A program made the translations under genes and the position numbers. DNA of 14,765 nt from JAFALX01 sp050734185 (lineage in GTDB: Bacteria; Chloroflexota; Dormibacteria; Aeolococcales; Aeolococcaceae): positions 1-14,765 of the forward strand of contig JBOHUE010000020.1 in assembly GCA_050734185.1 (NCBI GenBank), in the 5' to 3' direction. Below the pieces are notes generated by a model. The model saw only the letters and a program-made list of their open reading frames with translations. It was not told the origin of the DNA and did no database searches. Below, in pieces: positions 1 to 6,791 of the stretch. The first letter of the stretch is position 1; each line of letters opens with the position of its first letter.

Positions 1-606
1 GCGCGCGAGCACGGCGAGTGCGACGACGTCGGCGACGGTCCCCTCGGTGGAGAACACACCGTCGCTGACGATCACCGGGCGACCGCCGCCGTCGGCCAGT
101 CGAGTCGCCAGGTCGCCGAGATTCCGATGCTCGTAGACCTCGATTCGCGAGCGGGATGCGCGCGCACCATCGATGATCGACGCGTGGTTCAGCGCGTCGC
201 TGTAGATGACGGCGTCGCGTCCGCCCAGTGCCTCGAGCGCCGCCACATTGGCGGCGTAGCCCGTCGGCGCAAGCGTCGCGGTCTCGGTTCGCTCGAACGC
301 CGCGAGGTGCTCCTCGAGCGCCAGCATCGCAGCGTGCGAGCCGCTCAGGTGACGCGAGCCTGTGGCACCGACGCCGTAATCGTGCGCGGCTCGTGCAGCC
401 GCGTCGCGCACACGCGGATGCGTGCTGAGCCCGAGATAGTCGTTGGAAGAGAACTCGACAACACGCCGGCCGTCGACGTTCCCCCGGATGGCGTTGCCGT
501 CCGAGCGCACGCGGGGGATGCGCAACAGGTCGCGGGCGCGGTCGGTGGCGATGGCATCGTCCGCCCAGTCGGTGGCGCGCGCCGAACGCGGCACCTGCTT
601 CAGCAT
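1..606 (-). CDS. bioF: 8-amino-7-oxononanoate synthase-type PLP enzyme (N-terminal 202 aa, runs off window)
   Basis: Predicted alpha-oxoamine synthase: a fold-type I PLP enzyme that condenses an amino acid with an acyl-CoA. In biotin synthesis this is L-alanine plus pimeloyl-ACP/CoA. Reading from ATG 606 gives 202 residues with the family landmarks in order: SSNDYLGL (53-60), GVGATGSRHLSGSHAA (78-93), LAPTGYAAN (112-120), SDALNHASIIDGARASR (136-152) and VSDGVFSTEGTVADV (180-194). The PLP-binding lysine lies beyond the window edge, so catalytic completeness cannot be checked. The gene follows the small membrane protein at 641-985 on the same strand with a 34-bp gap, so the two may be co-transcribed. 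No strong ribosome-binding site is visible before ATG 606; the ATG at 614 is out of frame. 2-amino-3-ketobutyrate CoA ligase or another family member remains possible. I see no other biotin gene here, so the symbol is a best guess. Confidence 0.85.
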   Translation of the reverse strand, partial: MLKQVPRSARATDWADDAIATDRARDLLRIPRVRSDGNAIRGNVDGRRVVEFSSNDYLGLSTHPRVRDAAARAAHDYGVGATGSRHLSGSHAAMLALEEHLAAFERTETATLAPTGYAANVAALEALGGRDAVIYSDALNHASIIDGARASRSRIEVYEHRNLGDLATRLADGGGRPVIVSDGVFSTEGTVADVVALAVLAR

Positions 607-640
607 CGGCGCATCGTACGCCGCGAGTGCTGGACGCCCG

Positions 641-985
641 CTAGCGGCGAGACATGAAGTATCGGATCCCCACCATCAGGCCGATCGACACGACGAGCGA
701 GAAGAACACGTACCCGATCGCTGTGCCCGCACCCAGTCCTGCGCCAAACCCGAACACCAGCCGCACGACGGCCAGGATGCTGAGCACGGCGACCCACACG
801 ACGAGGCCGGCGTTGGACCTGATGGGTTGCGCCGGTTTGAAGCGGACGAGGCGGATGCGCGCGCCGCGTGAGTCCTCGTCACATTTGAACCCGACGGGCG
901 TCTGCACGAGACAGTCCGGACACAGCGGGCGGCCGCACGTCACGCACGAGATCCGAGTGGGACGTCCGTGCTCGGCGCAGCGCAT
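641..985 (-). CDS. small B-box/zinc-ribbon-like protein with two membrane segments
   Basis: This 114-residue protein has a Cys/His-rich N-terminus: C3, H6, C14, C17, C22, C25 and C35. The spacing suits a small zinc-binding B-box-like finger. A basic linker follows, then two hydrophobic stretches of membrane-spanning length at about 59-81 and 89-110, ending in a short basic tail (MSRR). Known actinobacterial proteins of similar architecture place this finger next to rhomboid-like or other small membrane domains, but I cannot assign a function. The start is ATG 985, immediately before the first Cys (MRCAEHG), which fits the finger beginning at the N-terminus. The stop is 34 bp before the bioF-like start, so the pair may be a short operon. 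The finger and membrane segments are seen in the sequence; metal binding is inferred. Confidence 0.75.
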   Translation of the reverse strand: MRCAEHGRPTRISCVTCGRPLCPDCLVQTPVGFKCDEDSRGARIRLVRFKPAQPIRSNAGLVVWVAVLSILAVVRLVFGFGAGLGAGTAIGYVFFSLVVSIGLMVGIRYFMSRR

Positions 986-1236
986 GGATTCGTCGGGTGC
1001 GTCCGTGCCTTACAGCCTACGCTCCTGGCTGACCACGTAGGGAAAACCCTCTCGTAACGAGCGGGCATCTCCGGATGCGCGCACTCCTCGGCACCAGCAC
1101 CATTCCCATCAGGCAGCAGTTCCCGCGCTGCCATTACCGAAGGGGGGCGAGTCACTGCGCGAGGCCTGGGGAACATGGGACTGACGGACAGCCGCACCAC
1201 TGCACAGCGTCCGACGCAGGTGGAGTGGACCCGTGG
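986..1236. other. intergenic region, nothing assigned
   Basis: These 251 bases lie between the start of the finger/membrane protein and the stop of the beta-barrel-like protein, both on the minus strand. They should contain the promoter of the minus-strand pair that ends in the bioF-like gene. I could not pick out a convincing -35/-10 pair or a terminator hairpin. Open frames crossing it have no recognisable domain and Arg/Pro-rich shadow composition. Confidence 0.4.
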
Positions 1237-1686
1237 TCAGCTGCCGGCGGGCGGGGAGATGAGCCCATCGAACACATATGTGAACGTGAGCTTGGCGAAG
1301 TCTCCCGTGCCGGTGAACGACCCATGGCCCGTGGCGCCCGCGAACCGTCCCGTGCCGCCGGTCACCGTGAACGGGCTCGTGCCGCTGTAGAGGTTCGGAC
1401 CCGTCGGGCATGGGCGGTCGGTGATCGCGACCGTGATCGTGTCGTCGGTGTGCTCGGTCGACCGCAGGGTTCCGGCGTTCTGGACGACGAAGCCGGGCCC
1501 GTTCTCGCACTCCATCATCTCGACAAAGGTCACGTACGCCGTGTTTGTGCTGTCGCCAAGGTAGGAAGCCTCACCGGTACCGCTGACGTTGACGGGAAAT
1601 CCGGGCGGGACGGGGGGAGTCAGGTCCATTGTGCCGGCGAACTGTGCCTTGAAAGCAACGAGCGCTGCGGTGGACTCCATGGTCAT
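1237..1686 (-). CDS. GTGRFAGATG-motif protein, AOC/dirigent-barrel-like, unknown function
   Basis: The protein has 149 residues. Its key feature is the glycine-rich run TGGTGRFAGATGHGSFTG (about 109-126), flanked by alternating polar/hydrophobic strands such as DTITVAITDRP and KLTFTYVFDGL. This motif is common in small bacterial proteins predicted to share the allene-oxide-cyclase/dirigent beta-barrel, usually of unknown role. I chose the ATG at 1686 because GAAGGGA lies about 8-9 bases upstream and the family-like sequence begins there. The frame stays open to 1905, but that extension is Arg/Pro-rich and overlaps the divergent lipoprotein gene. No signal peptide is visible from ATG 1686, although many relatives are secreted. 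It is divergent from the lipoprotein at 1794, with about 107 bp between them holding the short palindrome GTCGGCCGAC (1708-1717). Confidence 0.75.
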   Translation of the reverse strand: MTMESTAALVAFKAQFAGTMDLTPPVPPGFPVNVSGTGEASYLGDSTNTAYVTFVEMMECENGPGFVVQNAGTLRSTEHTDDTITVAITDRPCPTGPNLYSGTSPFTVTGGTGRFAGATGHGSFTGTGDFAKLTFTYVFDGLISPPAGS

Positions 1687-1793
1687 GTTTGCGTTTCCCT
1701 TCTTGTTGTCGGCCGACGGGCGTGGTCCGACGTATGGCGGCAGTCTAAGTCCGCACGCCTGCGAATGTTGGGGGCCGCTGGCTGCCGCATAAG

Positions 1794-2324
1794 GTGCGAA
1801 ACTTGCACGCTGTGATGACGCTCGTCGCCCGCTCGCTCCGGGGGTCTGTTTTCGTCGTGTCCCTCGTCGCGGCACTCGCGGCCGCAGCCTGCGGTAGTGC
1901 ATCACCCCCCGCGGGACAGTTCAGTTCGTCCGCCGCCGGCGAGACCACCACGCCGACAGCCGCCGGGTCGACGAACAGCGGAGGTGTGGCGGACACCGCC
2001 TCGAACCCTGATCGAACCTACGTATGCGCCGACAAATCGACGAACAGCAAGGGGCGGATCGTCGCCTACCTCACCGTGGCTGGGAGTGACACGCCAGGGG
2101 CACAGTCCGAGTGTTCGACGGTCACGCAGGGCACGAGCTGGACGATGGTCGCCAGCAGTCCCTTCCACGCGAACCTGTACACGCCGATCTGCTTCATCAC
2201 GTTCGACTCGAACAAGTTGACGGCGCGCGTGTACACCGCGGAGACCGCCACGTTCGCAGAGGGCGCCGCCCTGTGCAACGTGATCCTTCACGGATTCGGC
2301 GTGCCAACCCTCCCGCCGATCTGA
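1794..2324 (+). CDS. putative lipoprotein of unknown function
   Basis: The reading frame gives up to 176 residues. A basic N-terminus is followed by a hydrophobic stretch (SVFVVSLVAALAAAACGS) ending in a lipobox-like AAAC, so export and lipid attachment at Cys33 (counted from GTG 1794) are likely. A Ser/Thr/Gly/Pro-rich linker follows, about residues 35-70. The C-terminal domain has three Cys (YVCAD, PICFI, ALCNV) and ends GFGVPTLPPI. The start is uncertain: GTG 1794, TTG 1803, GTG 1812 and ATG 1815 are all in frame, and AAGGTG at 1791-1796 could serve as a ribosome-binding site for TTG 1803 or the later starts. I recognise no family. It converges on the large regulator gene at 2377, with a 23-bp tRNA-like sequence in the gap. 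Confidence 0.7.
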   Translation: MRNLHAVMTLVARSLRGSVFVVSLVAALAAAACGSASPPAGQFSSSAAGETTTPTAAGSTNSGGVADTASNPDRTYVCADKSTNSKGRIVAYLTVAGSDTPGAQSECSTVTQGTSWTMVASSPFHANLYTPICFITFDSNKLTARVYTAETATFAEGAALCNVILHGFGVPTLPPI

Positions 2325-2350
2325 CCTCAACCCGACGCAAGCGTGCGATG

Positions 2351-2373
2351 TGGCGGAGGGAGAGGGGTTCGAA
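2351..2373 (-). repeat. 23-bp copy of a tRNA-Ser 3' end
   Basis: Read on the minus strand this is the T-loop-to-CCA end of a class II tRNA (TTCGAACCCC through CTCCGCCA). It matches the same part of the tRNA-Ser fragment at 6304-6326 at 22 of 23 bases, in the same orientation. It is not part of a complete tRNA: the sequence on its 5' side is the end of the regulator gene, whose stop codon lies only three bases away. It could be an attachment-site half, a fossil of an older integration, or a remnant of the same tRNA. Confidence 0.55.
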
Positions 2374-2376
2374 GCG

Positions 2377-5300
2377 CTACCTTGTGGCCGCCGTCACGCG
2401 CCACTCGATGGTCGATAGCGGATCCGGCGCGTAGACGCACACGGTGCCAGTACGCACCGTCGTACCGAGGTGCGCGGCCAGTTCGGGGTCAGCATCGCTG
2501 AAGCGCTGCATCGCCGCTTTGACGGCGCGCGTTACGTTGATTCGCGCTCGTTCGGCAGCCGATCCCGCTCGTCGGGCGCGCCCGCCAAGGCCGAGTCCAC
2601 GGCTGATGAAGTCGAGCTCCTCCTGCAGGGCGCCGGCGCGGTCGGCAGCACCCTCACCCCGCGCGTCGTCGATGGCGGCACGCAGCTCTGCGATGCGCGC
2701 GCGGTACGCGCGCCGCGCTTCCTCGTCGAGCATCTCGCCGGCGTCGCTCGCTGCGATGGCACGTGCGGTGGGTTCGTCGCCGGCCTCACCGATGCGCTCC
2801 AGATCGAGTGCGGGGTGTGGCCGTCCCGGCGAGGACATGAGCTGGGCGAGGATGCGCATGCCTTTGCTGTCACGGAGCCGCACCGTGCGGTCCCCGTACG
2901 TGACCGACCAGTACTCGCCCTCCAGCGAAAGCGCGGCGCGCTGCCCTTCGCGGTGGGCTTCGACGGCTGGTGCGGCTGCGGCCTCCCCGCCGAGCAGCGA
3001 GGCAATCTTTCTTGCGCAGCGACGTCAGCCCGACCTCGTCGCATGTCCGCAACGCGTCGCTGAGCAACTCCTGCGCGCGCTGTCGCTCCGGCGTGCCGCG
3101 TGGCAGCAGCTGCACTGCGAGGTCGTGCTGGGTGTGCGCCACCCACAGCACCGCTCCCACCCCCTGGTGCTGAGCGAGTGCGTCCTCCAAGTGTCTGCAC
3201 GCGTCGTCGTGTCGCTCGAGGGTTGCCGCCAGCAACCCCAGCACGCGCGACACCGAACCGAGGCCACCCTCCGGCGGACCGTGAGCGAACCGGCGGGCGT
3301 ATGGCAACAGTTGCTCGTAGAGAGCTGCGGCGGGGCCAACCTCGCCCAATGCAGACGCGAGCTCGCCCAGCAGCGTCATGTTGAAGACCCAGTAGTTGTC
3401 CGGGTTCAGGCCCACGAATCCGTCGGCGGCAAGTCCATTGAGCTCTTGCCGAGCCTGCGACTCGCGTCCCAGCTCGAGGTGCGTCACCGCGAGCATGACG
3501 CTGAAGTAGCGATACCACACGTACTCCTGCGCGCCTCGATGCAGCAGGTGCTCCACCTCGCGCAGCCGGCCCTGCTCCCTGCGCAGGAGAAACATCTGGC
3601 CCGCGTACGCAGACAGCGCGTCGCTGGCGCGAGACCGCTCGCCGGCCTCGAGTGTCGCTTCGACGAGCCTTTCTGCCTCGACGAGGCGCCCTTCGTTCAT
3701 CGCAAGGGCGACACTCGACCCCAGAGCCAGCCATCGAAGTACTGGCTGACGGAGCTCGCCGGCGAGGTCGGCGATCGCGGCGAGCTCCTCGCGCACCGCT
3801 GTCAGGTCGCCGAGCTCGAAGGAGTAGAGCATGCGATCGAGGTGTCCCCAGAGTTGAGTCTCGCGGTCACCCGTCAGCTCCCCCAACTTCACGATCTCGG
3901 CGGCGATCACATGGCGTTCGTCGAGGTTGTCGGGCCGGTAGATGGCGCCGTGCAGGCCGTCGAGCGCGAACGCGAGCGTCGGTGGATCATCGAGGCGGCG
4001 CGCGATGGCCACGGCCTCATATGCAAACGACTCGCGGGGCTCCAGCTCGGCACGGTCCCGCAAAGCCCCGGCGAGGCGCGCCAGCAGCCGCACCCGGAGC
4101 ACCGTGTCGGCCTCGCCCACCGCCGACAGCGCGTCCTCGAGCAACGGCACGAGCTGCGTGTCGCCGCTTGCGCGACCCCACGCATGACGGCCGGCGTATC
4201 CGAGTGCGGCAACGGCAAGATGATCGCTGCGCCCGAGCGCCCGCGCCAGATCAGCCGCCTGCAGAAAGCTTGCCTTCGCACCGGCTTCGTCGCCTGCGCG
4301 TGCGAGCGCGTCGCCGTGCGACATGAGCAGCTCACAACGCAGCTCCGGGTCGGTCGCGTGGCTCCGCTCGAGGCTGTCCAGGGCTTGACGCTGCAGCCGC
4401 GCCGCCTCCTCGTACGCGAGCATCGAGAGCGCACGATCGCCAGCGCGATGTGCGTAGCGGATCGCCGCGTCCCAGTGACCGTCGCCCGCTCCATCGTACG
4501 CGTGATGCGCCAGCTCGGACAGGTGCTGCTCGATGTCGTCGCCGTACTGCGCTTCAAGCGCGTGAAGAGCGCGGCGATGCAACTCAGCGCGATGCAACCT
4601 CCCGATGTCGTCGTACAGACACTCACGTATGACCATGTGAGCGAAGCGCAACCCGACCCTGCTCTCGGGGACCTCGGTCAGCAACTGTTCCTGCAGGGGT
4701 CGCTGAAGCAGCTCGATCGCCTCCGCCAGCGGCAACCCAGCGAGCACCGACAGCGATTCGATGCTGAACTCGCGTCCGAGGACCGAGGCCAGGCGTAGCA
4801 GGTGCACGGAGTCGTCGCTGAGCGCCGTGAGCCGTCGAGCGATAACGTCGCGCACCGTGCGCGGCACCGGGACGCGCGCCATCTCGCCGGTGCTGTCGAC
4901 GGCGAGCGACCCCTCGTCCAGCAGCACCCGCGCAACCTCTGTGAGGAACAGCGGATTACCGTCGGTCTGGCGATGGACCACGCGCGCGAGTTGGTGGCGG
5001 GGAAGTACACCGGTCACCGCCTCGACGAAGCGCGGTACATCAGCCTCCGCGAGTCCGCGTAGCGGAAGCCGAGTCACGGTACTTCGCCGCATCAGCTCGC
5101 CAATCGTCTCTGCGAGCGCGCCACCGAGCGCCGGATCGATATCGCGATACGTCGCGACGATGAGCACCCCATCGTCGTCGATGAGCCCGGCGGCGAACCG
5201 AAGGAGCAGCAAGGACGGCGTGTCGGCCACCTGAAGGTCGTCGAGCACGATCATCAACGGCTTCCGTTGCGCAGCGTACTTGAGCACCGCGGTCACCGAA

Positions 5301-5773
5301 TCGAACAACAGGAAGCGCGCCGCCTCAGGATCCTGCGAGAGCGACTCCGAAGCGCGGCGTTCTGTTCCCGCGAGCTCGGGAAGCAGCTGGCACGCCGCGT
5401 CCGCGACGCCGCCGAGCTCGGCGCGTAGGTCGTTGACGTTGACAGTGCGCAGGGTCGATCGAAGCGACTGCACCCACGGCCAGTACGCGGGCGCGCCGCC
5501 GGCCTCCCAGCAGCGACCCCACGCAACCTGAAACCCGCGATCCCGAGCGCTGCGGGCGAGTTCGTCCGCCAGCCTGCTCTTGCCAATCCCCGGCTCCCCG
5601 CAGATGAGCAGCACCTGGCCGGCGCTGGAAGCGGCGGCGCCGATGAGCGTGAGCCCCGCGTTCAATTCGCGATCTCGGCCGACAAACCCTCCCAGATGCG
5701 CGTCCCCACGAGCGCGGTTCGTGCCAACGGCACCACTGACCTGGTCCGCCTCGCCATCACTGGCCGCGACCAC
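2377..5773 (-). CDS. large LAL-like AAA/TPR regulator ATPase, frameshifted near 3010
   Basis: Predicted cytoplasmic signal-transduction ATPase of the AAA-16/LAL type. From GTG 5773 (GGAGGAG about 9 bases upstream) the order is: GRDREL entry motif (32-37); Walker A GEPGIGKS (59-66); Walker B LMIVLDDLQ with D178/D179; a winged-helix/linker part (RDVIARRLTALS); then a long alpha-helical, TPR-like region from about residue 400 to 920. At codon 922 the frame departs: AAG AAA GAT. Skipping one A at 3008-3010 gives KKIASLLGG and continues in frame to TAG 2377, for about 1131 aa. The restored C-terminus has EYWSVTYGDRTVRLRDSKGM and AAERARINVTRAVKAAMQRF. That conserved module takes the place where LuxR HTH domains sit in classical LAL proteins. 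Unbridged, the protein ends at 2870 with an unrelated Arg-rich tail. The break is either a real mutation or a sequencing indel. The gene is divergent from the repeat peptide gene at 5978. Confidence 0.85.
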
Positions 5774-5832
5774 GCTCCCTCTCCTCCGTTGTCCGGTGAT
5801 GCAACGCTGACGATAGACCTTGCCAGCGCGCC

Positions 5833-5853
5833 GTGTTCAGTTCGACTGAACAC
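5833..5853. promoter_or_regulatory. perfect 9-3-9 palindrome, candidate operator
   Basis: Nine-base arms GTGTTCAGT and ACTGAACAC flank the spacer TCG with no mismatch. The arm length and short spacer resemble operators of dimeric HTH repressors such as the TetR type, but no such regulator is encoded in the window. It lies 60 bases upstream of the ATPase start and about 125 bases upstream of the small gene start, so it could control either or both. It is A/T-richer than its surroundings, which makes chance formation less likely. No second copy was noticed. Confidence 0.6.
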
Positions 5854-5964
5854 TGCCGCGACCGGCCCGGTGAACAACTGTGATGCATGCCCGAACGCCT
5901 CATGGGTTGAGTGCCAGACCGCGCCGGGGCAGAAGCTCCGGCCGGCTGGCAAGGATCGGTACTC

Positions 5965-5970
5965 AGGAGG
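5965..5970 (+). promoter_or_regulatory. strong ribosome-binding site AGGAGG
   Basis: A consensus Shine-Dalgarno sequence ends seven bases before ATG 5978. It fixes the start of the small repeat-peptide gene and rejects the longer upstream frame, which overlaps the divergent ATPase gene. Confidence 0.8.
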
Positions 5971-5977
5971 CACTCAC

Positions 5978-6241
5978 ATGAACGCGTCCCGCACAGGTTT
6001 CACGGATGGCATCCGCCGAATTCGCACCGTGGCGATCGCGTTGCTGCTGCTCGTACTGCTGGCCGCCGGCGCGGGTTTTCTGGTTCACGCAGCGACCACG
6101 AAGACAACCGTCACGGCCGTGCGAAGCGGGCCCGCCGCTACGCCGGCGAGGTCTGCACCAAATCCCGTTGGTGAGGGTCACTACCCTGGTTTGGCAAGCC
6201 CCGCACCGAATCCGGTTGGTGAGGGGCACTACCCGGGTTGA
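5978..6241 (+). CDS. 87-aa exported/membrane mini-protein ending in two identical APNPVGEGHYPG motifs
   Basis: This protein of unknown family starts at ATG 5978 behind a consensus ribosome-binding site. Residues 1-16 are basic (RRIR). Residues 17-38 are hydrophobic (TVAIALLLLVLLAAGAGFLV), followed by VHA-AT, which could be a signal peptidase I site; otherwise the segment is a single membrane anchor with the C-terminus outside. The outer part is Thr/Ala/Pro-rich and then carries APNPVGEGHYPG twice, at 60-71 and 76-87, separated by LASP. The second copy ends exactly at the stop codon. The two 36-base units (6155-6190 and 6203-6238) differ at four positions, all synonymous third bases, so the peptide appears to be under selection. 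A 16-bp hairpin follows the stop at once, marking a single-gene transcript. The neighbour is the divergent TPR-like ATPase. A secreted signal peptide or an envelope peptide are possible roles; both are inference. Confidence 0.8.
   Translation: MNASRTGFTDGIRRIRTVAIALLLLVLLAAGAGFLVHAATTKTTVTAVRSGPAATPARSAPNPVGEGHYPGLASPAPNPVGEGHYPG
6155..6238 (+). repeat. two 36-base coding repeats, period 48
   Basis: Units at 6155-6190 and 6203-6238 encode the same 12 residues (APNPVGEGHYPG). They match at 32 of 36 bases, and the four differences (CCA/CCG, CCC/CCG, GGT/GGG, CCT/CCG) are all silent. The spacer between the units encodes LASP. Confidence 0.9.
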
Positions 6242-6244
6242 TGC

Positions 6245-6281
6245 GGCGTGCCGGGGGAGCTTCGCGCTCCCTCGGCACGCC
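6245..6281 (+). terminator. 16-bp hairpin terminator after the repeat-peptide gene
   Basis: The stem GGCGTGCCGGGGGAGC pairs with GCTCCCTCGGCACGCC (one G-T pair) around a TTCGC loop, starting four bases after the stop codon. No T-run follows, which is usual for high-GC actinobacterial terminators. Being symmetric, it could also stop transcription arriving on the minus strand. Confidence 0.75.
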
Positions 6282-6303
6282 ATCGTTGCGGCCCCCGCGC
6301 AAT

Positions 6304-6361
6304 TGGCGGAGGGAGAGGGATTCGAACCCCCGAGGGCTTGGCGGCCCTTGCGGTTTTCAAG
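6304..6361 (-). other. 3' half of a tRNA-Ser(UGA) gene, probable attachment-site scar
   Basis: Reading the minus strand from 6361: anticodon loop CTTGAAA (anticodon TGA), 3' anticodon stem ACCGC, a long variable arm with AGGGC/GCCCT, T-arm GGGGG-TTCGAAT-CCCTC, acceptor 3' strand TCCCTCC, discriminator G and CCA. The 5' half is absent. The base-paired partner GCGGT should precede the loop, but ACCAC is there, and no matching acceptor 5' strand or D-arm follows. Identity therefore starts at the anticodon loop, the usual crossover place for tyrosine integrases that use tRNA genes. The implied inserted DNA lies on the high-coordinate side. No intact tRNA-Ser is in the window. Confidence 0.75.
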
Positions 6362-6471
6362 GTGGTCCTTCGTGTGCCCGGGCGCAACCGCCGGGGGCCA
6401 TTTCGTGTTCAGAATCGTGGTCTCAGAGGGCTTCAACGACCTCCCCGGACCGGGCGTGACCGCCTCGTAAG

Positions 6472-6488
6472 GTGTCAGATAAGTGTCA
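6472..6488 (+). repeat. GTGTCA-N5-GTGTCA direct repeat, left copy
   Basis: Two GTGTCA hexamers start 11 bases apart, one helical turn, with GATAA between them. The same arrangement, with ATAAG between the hexamers, is at 11150-11166. The two pairs sit near the two tRNA-related ends of the 6.3-11.2 kb region in the same orientation. They could be arm-type integrase binding sites. Confidence 0.5.
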
Positions 6489-6716
6489 CCGCGCATCGAG
6501 GCGCTCAAGCAACGGGCCGTGGCCATGTCGGTGCCCACCGACCTGTTGCTCTTGGACTAGGGCGAGCGCGGTTCCGACGACGACGTCCGACTCCTGGTCG
6601 AGGCGCACGCTGGTCACGACACCGAGGAACGTCAGCGCGTCAAGCGGCTAATCGACTCCGGACAAACGTGTCCTTGCAAAAGGGGGCCGGACACGGCGCG
6701 CGGCGGTGGATTATGA
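6483..6716 (+). pseudogene. possible gene remnant with an internal TAG
   Basis: From GTG 6483 one frame reads about 25 codons (VSPRIEALKQRAVAM then SVPTDLLLLD), meets TAG at 6558-6560, and continues for 51 more codons (GERGSDDDVRLLVEAH, then TEERQRVKRLIDSG) to TGA 6714. The acidic/basic helical composition is more protein-like than the surrounding frames. I recognise no family. It may be a fossil of a short helical protein such as an antitoxin, or chance. Confidence 0.25.
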
Positions 6717-6791
6717 CGCCGAGGCGGAGGCGCTGTCTATGGTGCGACGCCGGACAGCCACGGCCACGGATGAAAGGACGCGGCACTCAGC

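Larger units (their letters stand above)
5774..5977. promoter_or_regulatory. shared divergent promoter region
   Basis: About 204 bases separate the starts of the large ATPase gene (minus) and the repeat-peptide gene (plus), so promoters for both should lie here. The only clear element is the perfect palindrome at 5833-5853. I could not identify a convincing pair of -35/-10 boxes in either direction. The upstream frame of the small gene stays open through this region, but it only shadows the ATPase gene and has no start as good as ATG 5978. Confidence 0.45.
6362..6791. other. 430-bp gene-poor stretch between tRNA scar and immunity gene
   Basis: This stretch holds the paired GTGTCA repeat (6472-6488) and a decayed-looking frame (6483-6716). 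I see no complete gene, no RNA gene and no clear terminator. Open frames running through from 6248 on the plus strand begin as translated tRNA sequence and are not genes. Confidence 0.5.

Noticed and set aside
127..871. Plus-strand frames of 176 and 142 codons
   Set aside because: They are antisense to the bioF-like and finger/membrane genes, whose motifs are clear on the minus strand.
1708..1717. Palindrome GTCGGCCGAC between the barrel protein and lipoprotein genes
   Set aside because: Ten G/C-rich bases form a palindrome often by chance in such DNA; no supporting promoter element was seen.
2444..4798. 784-codon open frame on the plus strand
   Set aside because: It lies antisense to the ATPase gene; its Arg/Ala/Ser-rich composition is typical of shadow frames in GC-rich coding DNA and it shows no domain motif.
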